Positions 33,947-41,854 of a stretch of DNA of 64,000 nt are shown here, one piece after another. Origin of the DNA: Actinomycetospora sp. NBRC 106375 (GTDB lineage: Bacteria; Actinomycetota; Actinomycetes; Mycobacteriales; Pseudonocardiaceae); NCBI RefSeq assembly GCF_030269665.1, contig NZ_BSTS01000007.1:62001-126000 (forward strand), written 5' to 3'. Position numbers and translations under genes: made by a program. The notes under the pieces were generated by a model. That model worked only from the letters and a program-made list of their open reading frames with translations, ran no database searches and was not told the DNA's origin. Position 1 is the stretch's first letter. Each line of letters opens with the position of its first letter.

Positions 33947-34858
33947 ATGGGACTCCTCGAGGGCAAGGTCGTCGTCGTCACCGGTGCCGGGCGCGGCATC
34001 GGTCGCGGTGAAGCGCTGGAGTGCGCGCGGCAGGGGGCGGCCGTGATCGTCGCCGAGTTCGACGGCGAGGCCGGCGAGGAGGTCGCGAAGGAGATCGTCG
34101 GTGCCGGCGGTCGCGCCGTCTCGGTGCCGGGCGACGTCGCCGACGCCGACGTGGCCGACGGGCTCGTCGCCGCCGCGGTGGAGAACTTCGGCGCGCTCGA
34201 CGCCGTCGTCAACAACGCGGGCATCCTGCGCGACCGGACGCTGGTGAAGATGTCGGACGCGGAGTGGGACGACGTGATCCGCGTCCACCTGCGCGGGCAC
34301 TTCGCCCCCACGCGGGCGGCCTGCCGCTACTGGCGGGAGAGCTCGCGGCCCGGGCACCTGGTGCACACCGCGTCGACGTCGGGGATCCTCGGGAACTTCG
34401 GCCAGTCCAACTACGGCGCCGCGAAGGCCGGGATCGCCGCGTTCTCGACGATCGTGGCGATGGAGATGGCCCGCTACAACGTCACGTCGAACGCCATCGC
34501 GCCGTCGGCGCTGACCCGCATGACCGAGGCGCTGCTGCCCCCGGACATCCGCGAGGACCGGCGTCAGATGCTCGAGCGCGGCGAGTTCGACTTCTTCGAC
34601 CCCGACAACGTCGCGCCGTTCGTCACCTACCTCGCCTCGGACTCCGCGTCCCACATCAGCGGGAAGGTCTTCGGCGTCCAGGGCGACTCGGTCGAGCTCT
34701 ACCAGCCGTTCACGTCGGTGGCGGAGATCCGCGGTGACGGCCACCGCTGGGACCCCGAGGCGATCCCCGACCGCATGGCGGAGCTGTTCGACGCCGCGGG
34801 CATCGACCCGGCGCCGGAGAACATGATGGCGCGCTCGCGGCACAAGCTGATCAGCTGA
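33947..34858 (+). CDS. short-chain dehydrogenase/reductase
   Basis: 303 residues. NAD(P)-binding [10 protein letters not shown] at residue 12, NNAGI in the middle, and catalytic Ser/Tyr/Lys in HTASTSG and NYGAAKAG are all present. The block [23 protein letters not shown] and the 60-residue C-terminal extension resemble 3-hydroxyacyl-CoA dehydrogenases of the multifunctional-enzyme-2 (17-beta-HSD4) branch. It diverges from arcA across 39 bases. A terminator-like hairpin lies immediately after the stop. Confidence 0.88.
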   Translation: MGLLEGKVVVVTGAGRGIGRGEALECARQGAAVIVAEFDGEAGEEVAKEIVGAGGRAVSVPGDVADADVADGLVAAAVENFGALDAVVNNAGILRDRTLVKMSDAEWDDVIRVHLRGHFAPTRAACRYWRESSRPGHLVHTASTSGILGNFGQSNYGAAKAGIAAFSTIVAMEMARYNVTSNAIAPSALTRMTEALLPPDIREDRRQMLERGEFDFFDPDNVAPFVTYLASDSASHISGKVFGVQGDSVELYQPFTSVAEIRGDGHRWDPEAIPDRMAELFDAAGIDPAPENMMARSRHKLIS

Positions 34859-34860
34859 GC

Positions 34861-34920
34861 CGGGTGATCGAAGTACCGATACGGACGCTCAGTGTCCGTG
34901 ACGGCACTTCGCTGACACAC
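34861..34920. terminator. bidirectional hairpin between convergent genes
   Basis: An imperfect palindrome of about 25 bp per arm, with inner CGGAC/GTCCG and outer CGAAGT/ACTTCG, fills the gap between the SDR and CPBP-protease stops. It would end transcripts from both sides. Confidence 0.65.
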
Positions 34921-34921
34921 C

Positions 34922-35737
34922 TCAGCCGGGCAGGAACGGCAGCGCGCCGGCGAGCAGCGACGAGCCGACGAAGGCGACGACGTCGAGGATGGCGTGGGCG
35001 CCGACGAGCGGCCAGAGCCGGCCGGTGCGCTGCCACACCCGCCCGAACACGAGGCCCATGAGCAGGTTGCCGAGCCCGCCGCCGAAGCCCTGGTAGAGGT
35101 GGTACGACCCGCGCAGGACGGCCGAGACGGCCAGCGCGCGGTTCTCGGAGACCCCGAGGCGCCGCAGCGAGTACAGGAGGTAGCCGACGACGAGGACCTC
35201 CTCGGCCCAGGCGTTGGCGATCGCGGAGATCACCAGCACCGGCAAGGTCCACCAGTGCGCCGAGAGCTGCGACGGGATCACCGTGGTGTTCAGGCCCAGC
35301 GCCCGGGCGGCGAGGTAGAGCCCGAGGCCCGGGATCCCGATGAGCGTGGCCAGGCCGACGGCGCCGAGGGCGTCGCGGCGCGGCCGGGTCCCGTCGAGCC
35401 CGATGGTCCGCGGCCCGGCCCCCGCCCGCACGAGGAGGTAGAGGCCCAGCGCGCCCCAGGCGACGAGCCCGAACGAGCTCGCGAGCTGGGCGGCGAGGTC
35501 GGCCCACGGGTTGCGCGCGAGGGTCTCGTCGATCGTCGTCTGCTGCTGGTCGAGCGCGGCCGGGGCCGCGAGCGCGTCGATCAGCGAGATCAGGCTGCGC
35601 ACCCCGGAGAGCCCGAGGGTGACCGCGAAGACGACGACCAGCTCGGTGCGCAGGAGCCGCCGCTCCCGCGCGTCGAGGGGAGCGGCCGCGGGGCGGGGCG
35701 GGCGCGTCCAGTCGCGCCACACCTCCCGCGCCGTCAT
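34922..35737 (-). CDS. CPBP family intramembrane metalloprotease
   Basis: 271 residues with about seven hydrophobic segments. CPBP/CAAX motifs are recognisable: AEEVLVVGYLLY (motif 1, EE), SYHLYQGFGGGLGNLLMG (motif 2, with the HxxxG-like region) and LVGAHAILDVVAFV (motif 3, with HxxxD). The family includes Rce1-like proteases and bacteriocin-immunity proteins. The substrate is unknown. ATG 35737 is chosen; an upstream in-frame codon would add nine residues. Confidence 0.85.
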   Translation of the reverse strand: MTAREVWRDWTRPPRPAAAPLDARERRLLRTELVVVFAVTLGLSGVRSLISLIDALAAPAALDQQQTTIDETLARNPWADLAAQLASSFGLVAWGALGLYLLVRAGAGPRTIGLDGTRPRRDALGAVGLATLIGIPGLGLYLAARALGLNTTVIPSQLSAHWWTLPVLVISAIANAWAEEVLVVGYLLYSLRRLGVSENRALAVSAVLRGSYHLYQGFGGGLGNLLMGLVFGRVWQRTGRLWPLVGAHAILDVVAFVGSSLLAGALPFLPG

Positions 35738-35773
35738 CGCGCCCAATCTAGGGGCCCGACCCACCGCCCGCCC

Positions 35774-36805
35774 TCAGCAGCACCGGGCCGCGGTGACGTA
35801 GCCGATGTCCTGCCCGACACCGCTGACCTCGACGTCGCCGAACGGCGTGCCGGCCCAGGGCAGGGACGCGAGGGTCGTGAACGGTGACCGGATCAGCATG
35901 TGCAGCAGCCGGCCGTCGGTGGTGACCCCGACGATCTGCAGCTGCTCGTGTCCCGACGGCCCGTCGTAGGTCAGGGCCGCCGACGCGGCGGCGAACGTGC
36001 CGACGTCCCCCCACAGCGTCTCGGCGTCCACCCAGCGGCCCCAGCCGCCCCCGTCGGTCAGCGCGGTCACGAGCAGGCGCCCGTCGCCGGTCACGACGAC
36101 GACGGCCGTCCGCAAGGGCCCGTTCGTGGCCACGGCGACGTCCACGACGTCGCCCGGCAGGGGCCCGGCGACGTCGAAGACCCGCGGTGCGCGCCAGTGG
36201 TCGGCGTTGCCGAGGGTCTGGTGGAGCACCCCGTCCGCCCCGGCGAGGAGCAGCGCGACCCGGTCCTCGCCGGTGATCTCGTCCGGGCTCGCGGGGTAGA
36301 GCGCGGTCGCGCGGACCGCCACCGGGAAGTCCAGGAGCTGCGGCGTCGCGTTCCCCGACATGTCCGCGTCCGGCACGCGGGAGGCGGACACCCGCCCGTC
36401 GGCCCGGGTGGCCGCGACGTGGCGGACATACCGGTACGACGGCCCGGCCGCCGAGAGCGAGATCGCCGCGCTCGGGTGGCGGGTCCCCGGCGGGAAGACC
36501 TGCGGGTCGAACGGCGGGTCGGTGCGCACCGGCAGCTCGGTGACGACCCAGGCGCCGTCCTCCCACGACCGGAAGACCGTGCGCGGGCTCTCGGTCTCGG
36601 AGCAGGCCGTGACGAACAGGCCGAGCGGGCCGGTCATGAACGGGAAGCTCAGCCGCTCCACGCAGGCGACGTCGACCGCGGGCTTGAGGAAGTGGCTCGC
36701 GGTCAGGTCGGTGAACGGGGCCCAGCTCCCGTCCGCCCGCCGCGTGGTGTGGTGCACGGTGCCGTCGGTGGTGACACCGACGACCTCCAGGGTCGATCCG
36801 CCCAT
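35774..36805 (-). CDS. propeller-like protein of unknown function
   Basis: 343 residues with no signal peptide or membrane helix at the chosen start. It appears to be built of repeating strands; VVGVTTDGTVHH near the start recurs as IVGVTTDGRLLH near residue 300, and AGADGVLHQT and TGDGRLLVTAL follow the same pattern. This suggests a beta-propeller of the lectin or PLL type, the first and last blades being related. I do not recognise a named family. Ends with two Cys. It stands alone between two unrelated minus-strand genes. Confidence 0.65.
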   Translation of the reverse strand: MGGSTLEVVGVTTDGTVHHTTRRADGSWAPFTDLTASHFLKPAVDVACVERLSFPFMTGPLGLFVTACSETESPRTVFRSWEDGAWVVTELPVRTDPPFDPQVFPPGTRHPSAAISLSAAGPSYRYVRHVAATRADGRVSASRVPDADMSGNATPQLLDFPVAVRATALYPASPDEITGEDRVALLLAGADGVLHQTLGNADHWRAPRVFDVAGPLPGDVVDVAVATNGPLRTAVVVVTGDGRLLVTALTDGGGWGRWVDAETLWGDVGTFAAASAALTYDGPSGHEQLQIVGVTTDGRLLHMLIRSPFTTLASLPWAGTPFGDVEVSGVGQDIGYVTAARCC

Positions 36806-36913
36806 GTCGCCGCCCTGCTCTCCGGTGCCGATGATCGCCTCTCGATCGTCATCGGGACCCCGCGGCGCGACGATGGGGCCGGCCCCCGGCAGGGCGAGGG
36901 AGAACCCCCGGGG

Positions 36914-37288
36914 TCAGGTCCCGCGGATCTGGGCCATCAGTCCCATCGCGTCCTGGTGGGCCCAGGTCTCGACGAGCGTCCCGTCGGCGACGCGGTAGAT
37001 GCGGATCGCGCCGAAGCGCACCGCCCGCCCCGTGGGCGGCAGGCCGTGGAACGGGCCGTCGTGGGTGCCGCTGAACGTCAGCCGCACGACGACGCGGTCG
37101 CCCTCGGCGACGACGTCGTCGACCGCCACGTGGAGGTCTCCGAAGGCGTCGGTCAGCTTGCGGTGCAGCCCCTCGGCCTCGCCGACCATCGCCGGGTCCC
37201 AGTAGGCCCCCAGCCGGTCGGGGCGCCCGCCGTTGAACACCTCCTCGATCATCCGCAGGACCAGCTCCTTGTTGCTCGTGACGGTCAC
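36914..37288 (-). CDS. SnoaL-like / NTF2-fold ester-cyclase family protein
   Basis: 124 residues of the NTF2-like fold: an N-terminal helix (ELVLRMIEEVFNGG) and a curved sheet with HDGPFHGLPPTGRAVRFGAIRIYRVADG, then ETWAHQDAMGLMAQIRG. The block is characteristic of SnoaL-like polyketide-cyclase relatives, often of unknown substrate. GTG 37288 has GAGGAGGAG upstream. It diverges from a TetR gene; two palindromic operators lie in the 72-base gap, so it is the probable main target of that repressor. Confidence 0.85.
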   Translation of the reverse strand: MTVTSNKELVLRMIEEVFNGGRPDRLGAYWDPAMVGEAEGLHRKLTDAFGDLHVAVDDVVAEGDRVVVRLTFSGTHDGPFHGLPPTGRAVRFGAIRIYRVADGTLVETWAHQDAMGLMAQIRGT

Positions 37289-37301
37289 GGCTCCTCCTCG
37301 G

Positions 37302-37338
37302 TTCAGGACACCTGTCCTGAACATAGGACACGTGTCCT
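37302..37338. promoter_or_regulatory. two palindromic operators of the divergent TetR
   Basis: TTCAGGACA-CC-TGTCCTGAA (37302-37321) is a perfect inverted repeat, and AGGACACGTGTCCT (37325-37338) is a perfect palindrome with the same half-site TGTCCT. They lie head to tail between the SnoaL-like and TetR genes and would place two dimers over both promoters. Confidence 0.8.
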
Positions 37339-37360
37339 GAACCGCGCTAGGCTCCCGGCC

Positions 37361-37963
37361 ATGACAGGCCGCCCCGTCGTCGCCGCGTCCTCCGCCGAGC
37401 TCAAGCGCGCGCAGATCGTCGACGCCGCGCGCGACGTGCTCGCCCGCGAGGGCATCGCGGCGTGCACCGCGCGGGCGGTCGCCGACGCGAGCCCGCTGAC
37501 GAAGAGCGCGATCCACTACTACTTCCGCGACGTCGACGAGATCGTCGACCTCGCGGTGGCCGCCCACCTGCAGGCGATGCTGGACGGCCTGCGCACGCTG
37601 GCCGCGCGCCACGACGATCCCGAGCAGCGCCTGCGCGTGGTCCTCGAGGCCTACCTGCAGACGTTCGCCGAACGCCCGCACGCGGCGTTCCTGTGGTTCG
37701 AGCACTGGATCGCGACCGCCCGCCGCGGCGACACCGGCCCGACACGGCGGATGCTCGACGAGGTCGAGGCGCTGCTCGGCGAGCTGCTGGGGGATCTGCC
37801 GGGCCCCGGCCGCTCGCCGCGTCCGCTCCTGTCGTGGCTGCTCGGCACCGTCGTCGCCCAGCACGCGCGCCCCGTCACCGCGGAGGAGCGCCGGGCCGAG
37901 GTCGACGACGCCGTGCGCCGCTTCACGAGTGAGATCGGGCCGACGGGCTATCCCCGGTCGTGA
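37361..37963 (+). CDS. TetR family regulator
   Basis: 200 residues. The helix-turn-helix is RAQIVDAARDVLAREGIAACTARAVADASPLTKSAIHYYFRDVDEI (about 15-60). The C-terminal domain is ordinary for the family (FLWFEHWIATARRGDTGPTRRMLDEVE). It likely binds the paired palindromes immediately upstream, repressing itself, the SnoaL-like gene and the FAD monooxygenase, whose start overlaps its stop by GTGA. Confidence 0.92.
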   Translation: MTGRPVVAASSAELKRAQIVDAARDVLAREGIAACTARAVADASPLTKSAIHYYFRDVDEIVDLAVAAHLQAMLDGLRTLAARHDDPEQRLRVVLEAYLQTFAERPHAAFLWFEHWIATARRGDTGPTRRMLDEVEALLGELLGDLPGPGRSPRPLLSWLLGTVVAQHARPVTAEERRAEVDDAVRRFTSEIGPTGYPRS

Positions 37964-39165
37964 CCCGCCACGCACTGATCTCCGGGGCCAGCATCGCCGG
38001 CCCCGCCCTCGCCCACCAGCTGGCCGCGCGGGGGTGGCGCACGACGGTCGTCGAGCGGGCCCCGCAACGGCGCGACGAGGGCCAGAACATCGACGTCCGG
38101 GGCGCCGGGCGCGAGGCCCTGCGGCGGATGGGCCTCGAGGAGGCCGTCCTCGCGGCCGGCACCGGCGAGGTGGGCCTGCGCTTCGTCGACGACGACGGCG
38201 CGGCGGTGGCCGAGTTCCCGGCCGGGGAGAACGACACGGCGGGCGGGACGGCCGAGATGGAGGTGCTGCGCGGCGAGCTCTCCCGCATCCTGCTCGAGCG
38301 CACCGCCGAGGCCACCGACTACCGCTTCGGGACGCAGATCCGCGACCTGGCGGACCACGGCGACCACGTCACGGCGACGTTGTCCGACGGCGAGGTGGTC
38401 GACGCCGACCTCGTCGTCGTCGCGGAGGGCACCCGGTCGCGGACCCGGGACCTGGTCCTGCCCGACGCCGAGGTCCGCGACGTCGGGCTGCAGGTCGCCT
38501 ATCTGACGATCCCGCGCACGCCCGACGACGACCGGTGGTGGCGCTGGCACAGCGCCCCGGGCTCGCGCAGCACGAGCCTGCGCCCCGACAACCTCGGCAC
38601 GACCCGGGCGATGCTCGCGTTCCTCACCGACGTGCGGGGTCTCGGCGAGCTCGACCGGGACGCGCACGTCACCGTGCTGCGACGCACCTACGCCGACGTC
38701 GGCTGGCAGGCCCCGCGCGTCCTCGCCGCGCTCGACGACGCCCCGATGTACTTCGACGCCGTCGCCCAGATCCGCCTGCCGCGCTGGAGCGCCGGGCGCA
38801 CGGTCCTGCTCGGTGACGCCGCCTGGGCCACCGGCCCCTTCGGCCTGGGTACCAGCCTGGCGCTGGTCGGCGCCTATGTGCTGGCCGGCGAGCTGGACGC
38901 ACAGCGGGACGTGGGCGCGGCCCTCGCCCGCTACGAGGAGCGCATGCGGCCCTTCGTCGCCGAGGCCCAGGACGTCAAGCCGGCCGCCCTGCGCGCGATG
39001 AACCCGCGCTCGTCGACCGGGCTCGCGGTGCAGCGCACCGTGCTGGGGGCCGTCGGCTCGCTCGCCTCGGTGTTCGGCGGGCTCGTCGAGAAGCTCACCG
39101 GCCCGCCGTCGGAGGCCATCGAGCTCCCCGACTACCCGGCGCCCGCCCCCCTCGCGGCCACGTAA
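37960..39165 (+). CDS. FAD-dependent aromatic/TetX-like monooxygenase
   Basis: 401 residues. The dinucleotide fold starts ALISGASIAGPALAHQLAARGWRTTVVERAP. The DG motif is DADLVVVAEGTRSRTR, and the second FAD motif is VLLGDAAWATGPFGLGTSLALVGAYVLAGEL. These mark class A flavoprotein hydroxylases such as TetX-like enzymes. The C-terminal 60 residues are extra. It would hydroxylate a small organic molecule with NAD(P)H and oxygen. Translationally coupled to the TetR gene, so it probably acts on or detoxifies the ligand of that regulator. Confidence 0.9.
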   Translation: MTRHALISGASIAGPALAHQLAARGWRTTVVERAPQRRDEGQNIDVRGAGREALRRMGLEEAVLAAGTGEVGLRFVDDDGAAVAEFPAGENDTAGGTAEMEVLRGELSRILLERTAEATDYRFGTQIRDLADHGDHVTATLSDGEVVDADLVVVAEGTRSRTRDLVLPDAEVRDVGLQVAYLTIPRTPDDDRWWRWHSAPGSRSTSLRPDNLGTTRAMLAFLTDVRGLGELDRDAHVTVLRRTYADVGWQAPRVLAALDDAPMYFDAVAQIRLPRWSAGRTVLLGDAAWATGPFGLGTSLALVGAYVLAGELDAQRDVGAALARYEERMRPFVAEAQDVKPAALRAMNPRSSTGLAVQRTVLGAVGSLASVFGGLVEKLTGPPSEAIELPDYPAPAPLAAT

Positions 39166-39175
39166 CCTCGACGGC

Positions 39176-39604
39176 GTGCTGCGTCTGCTCGTCACCCCGC
39201 GCTGGATCGGGTGGACGCTGGTCGCCGTCGCCGCGGTGGTCGTGTGCCTCGGCATGGCCTACTGGCAGCTGCTGCGCGCCGAGTCGCCCGGCGGGTCGCT
39301 GCTCAACGCCGGCTACGCGTTCCAGTGGCCCCTGTTCGGCCTGTTCTTCGCCGCGCTGTGGTGGCGCATGCTGCGCGCGGAGGCCCGGGCGCTCGAGGAG
39401 CTGCGCGCCGAGGAGCCGGCGCCGTCGCCCGACGGCCCCGAGCCCGTGCGCGCCGTCCCCGCCGGTTCGCCCTTCGGGCCGCGACCCCTGGACGTCGTCC
39501 CGGACGACGACGCCGCCCCCGCGCCCGAGCGGGCGCGCTGGAACCTCATGTACGCGGAGCTGGCCGCCCGCGACACCCCGAGCAAGGAGACCGATCCCTC
39601 GTGA
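39176..39604 (+). CDS. conserved two-helix membrane protein
   Basis: 142 residues. Two membrane helices (about 10-30 and 47-65) flank the motif AESPGGSLLNAGYAFQWPLFGLFFAALWWRMLRAEARAL, which recurs in actinobacterial proteins encoded beside DUF3817. The rest is a hydrophilic cytoplasmic tail. Starts at GTG 39176 and overlaps the next gene by GTGA. Function unknown. Confidence 0.78.
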   Translation: MLRLLVTPRWIGWTLVAVAAVVVCLGMAYWQLLRAESPGGSLLNAGYAFQWPLFGLFFAALWWRMLRAEARALEELRAEEPAPSPDGPEPVRAVPAGSPFGPRPLDVVPDDDAAPAPERARWNLMYAELAARDTPSKETDPS

Positions 39605-39951
39605 CCACCGGCACCGACGTGGCCCCGCCCACCCCGGAGATCGCGCGGGCCCTCAAGCGCTACCGGGTGGGCGCGTGGGTGGTCGGCGTCGGCCTGCTCG
39701 TGCTCGTGCTGGTCGGGATGCCGCTGAAGTACCTCGCCGGCGACCCCACGGTGGTGGCGGTCGTCGGGCCCGTCCACGGCTTCCTCTACATGGGCTACCT
39801 GCTGCTCACGGCCGACCTCGCCTACCGCGACCGCTGGCCGGTGGGCAGGGCCGTCCTCGTGGCGCTGGCCGGGACGATCCCGTTCGTCTCGTTCGTCGCC
39901 GAGCGGAAGGTCACGCGCCCATTGCGTGCGGCGGAATCGGTCGCGTCGTAG
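39601..39951 (+). CDS. DUF3817 membrane protein
   Basis: 116 residues. Three membrane helices with the DUF3817 signature VGVGLLVLVLVGMPLKYLAGDP and VVGPVHGFLYMGYLLLTADLAYRDRWP, then IPFVSFVAERKV. The family is uncharacterised but widespread in actinobacteria and often next to the preceding kind of gene. GTG 39601 overlaps the upstream stop. The last 41 bases overlap the convergent DUF2470 gene. Confidence 0.88.
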   Translation: MTTGTDVAPPTPEIARALKRYRVGAWVVGVGLLVLVLVGMPLKYLAGDPTVVAVVGPVHGFLYMGYLLLTADLAYRDRWPVGRAVLVALAGTIPFVSFVAERKVTRPLRAAESVAS

Positions 39952-40759
39952 GGCGCATCCCCCGCTCGTCCTCGCGCTCCCACCCGATGAGGGCGCGCAC
40001 GGCCGCCCCGAGCTGACCGGGGCACGACAGCGAAGCAGCGAACGGCAGGCGCACGTCGTGGTCGCCGCGCGCGGGGTCGTCGCCCTCCACCCGCAGCCGC
40101 AGCCCCAGCCGGTCGACGCCGAGGGGCGCGATGCGGTGGCCCGCGCGGCGCAGGTGCGGCGGCAGCCGCGGGACCAGCGCCGACAGGGTGCCGGCGTGCG
40201 CGGCGGCGAGGTGCGCGAGCCAGGCGTCCCCGGTGGTCGCGACCGGGTCCGGCGGCGCGGCGGCCATCGCGGTCGGTGCCAGCGCCTCGGTGCCCTCGGC
40301 GTCGGAGAGCACCACCATCGCGGGCTCCAGCCGCAGCAGCGTCTCGCCGTGGCCGACGTCGAGCAGGCGCTCGTCGGGGTGCTCGGCGGCGATCCGCAGG
40401 GCGGCGCGCCGCGCGACCCGCAGCGGCAGCACGCGCAGCCGCCCGCTGATCCACAGCAGGCCGCGCACGGGCCGGCGCACGGTGACCGGGGCGACATCGG
40501 CGAGCTCGAGCATCACGGGCAGCAGGGACTCCCCCCGCTCGCGGACCTGGAGCACCAGCGGATGGTCCTCCGGGAACTGCAGCGTCGCCGCCCCGGTCGC
40601 GGGCACGTGGTGCAGCGTCGGTGCGGCGCGCAGCTCGCCGTCCGGGTCCGACGACCCGATCACGGCCGCGTGACGGGCGCGCCCGGTGAGGGTCCGCGCC
40701 CGCTCGGCGGGCGGGGGGACGGGCGGCAGCGACGTTTCCGGCGGTCGGCTCCTGGCCAT
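39911..40759 (-). CDS. DUF2470 protein (HugZ/pyridoxamine-oxidase-like)
   Basis: 282 residues. The N-terminal half has the split-barrel pattern of pyridoxamine 5'-phosphate oxidase-like proteins (APTLHHVPATGAATLQFP, GLLWISGRLRVLP). The last 90 residues (WLAHLAAAHAGTLSALVPRLPP, then VDRLGLRLRVEGDD) are DUF2470-like. Related HugZ/HutZ proteins bind and degrade heme to free iron. ATG 40759 follows a DtxR/IdeR-like box by 25 bases, which fits iron control. Substrate not proven. Confidence 0.78.
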   Translation of the reverse strand: MARSRPPETSLPPVPPPAERARTLTGRARHAAVIGSSDPDGELRAAPTLHHVPATGAATLQFPEDHPLVLQVRERGESLLPVMLELADVAPVTVRRPVRGLLWISGRLRVLPLRVARRAALRIAAEHPDERLLDVGHGETLLRLEPAMVVLSDAEGTEALAPTAMAAAPPDPVATTGDAWLAHLAAAHAGTLSALVPRLPPHLRRAGHRIAPLGVDRLGLRLRVEGDDPARGDHDVRLPFAASLSCPGQLGAAVRALIGWEREDERGMRPTTRPIPPHAMGA

Positions 40760-40784
40760 CGGGCTCCCTCGGATGCGGGCGAAG

Positions 40785-40798
40785 TAAGGGGAGCCTAA
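40785..40798. promoter_or_regulatory. DtxR/IdeR-like iron box
   Basis: TTAGGCTCCCCTTA (minus strand) keeps the AGG-N4-CCT core and the outer TTA/TTA-like flanks of iron-dependent repressor sites. It lies 26 bases before the start of the DUF2470 gene. The match to the full 19-base consensus is partial. Confidence 0.45.
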
Positions 40799-40894
40799 TC
40801 AAACTTCGTCCGCCGACGCGAGCCCCTCCTGCACAGCGAGTGGATCTGTGGGCCCGTGGCCCGGCGCCCGCGGGGAGAGCGCTACCGTGCGGGC

Positions 40895-41797
40895 GTGTCC
40901 ACCGTCCCCCAGGCCGGCGGGGCACCGGTCGACGGTGTGCCCCCGCTGCTCCGCGCGATCGTCGACGACGCCGCGCTCGTCGCCGAGAGGCCGCGTCCGG
41001 AGATGGCCACGGTCGTCGACGAGCACCTCGCCGCCCGCGCCACCGACGCCGGCGGTCTGCTCGGCTCGCTGGTCGTGCCCGTCTCGCGGCTCTCCGAGCT
41101 GGTCGCGGTGCTCGTGAAGCGCCGGCCGTCGGCGCCCGTGCCCGTCGCGCTGTCGGTCGACACCGGGCTCGGCGGCGTGCCGAAGGCGCTGTCGCTGACG
41201 TCCTCACGTGCGGCCCTGCTCGACCCGCGCACGGTCGAGATGCCCGCGCCGCACGACGTCGACAGCGTCTGGCTTGAGCGCGTCACCGAGTTCGTGCCCG
41301 AGGACGTGGTCGCCGTCGTCGAGCCGCGCCGGCCCGACGCCGACGGCTCGTCGGACTGGCTCGACGGGGTCCGCCGGGTCGTCGACCACGGCTGCCGGCC
41401 CAAGCTGCGCTGCGGTGGCGGCCGGGCGGGGGCGTTCCCCGGCGTGCACGACGTCGCCGGGTTCCTCGCCCTCGCGGTCGGCGCCGGGCGGTCGTTCACG
41501 GCGAGTCTCGGGCTGCAGGCCGCGGTGCGGCACACCGATCCGGACACCGGTTTCACCCACCACGGCTGGCTGAACCTGCTGGTCGCGACCGTCCGCGCGC
41601 TCGGCGCCCGCCCGGACGCCGACGTGGAGGACGACATCGGCGAGGCTCTGCGGGTCACCGACGGCGACACGCTCGCCGCCGAGCTGGGCGGGGTCGGGCC
41701 CGACGCGGCGGTGCGGGTGCGCGCGCTGTTCTCGTCGTTCGGCTCCACCGCCGTCGCCGCGCAGGGCCGCGAGCTGGCCCGCCTCGGTCTGCTGTAG
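40895..41797 (+). CDS. conserved hypothetical protein, TIM-barrel-like
   Basis: 300 residues, no signal or membrane segments. Alternating strands and helices (ALSVDTGLGGVPKAL, WLERVTEFVPEDVVAVVEPRR, PKLRCGGGRAGAFPGVHDVAGFLALAVGAGRSFTASLGL) suggest an alpha/beta barrel. CGGG and H-DP motifs are conserved-looking, but I do not recognise the family. GTG 40895 is chosen; an upstream in-frame GTG at 40856 would add 13 residues. It precedes pheA in the same direction by 57 bases. Confidence 0.7.
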   Translation: MSTVPQAGGAPVDGVPPLLRAIVDDAALVAERPRPEMATVVDEHLAARATDAGGLLGSLVVPVSRLSELVAVLVKRRPSAPVPVALSVDTGLGGVPKALSLTSSRAALLDPRTVEMPAPHDVDSVWLERVTEFVPEDVVAVVEPRRPDADGSSDWLDGVRRVVDHGCRPKLRCGGGRAGAFPGVHDVAGFLALAVGAGRSFTASLGLQAAVRHTDPDTGFTHHGWLNLLVATVRALGARPDADVEDDIGEALRVTDGDTLAAELGGVGPDAAVRVRALFSSFGSTAVAAQGRELARLGLL

Positions 41798-41854
41798 GCC
41801 CGCGGGCGGACGTCGCCGCCGGGCCCCGGGCGCGGGCCCGTAGTGTCGGATGGC

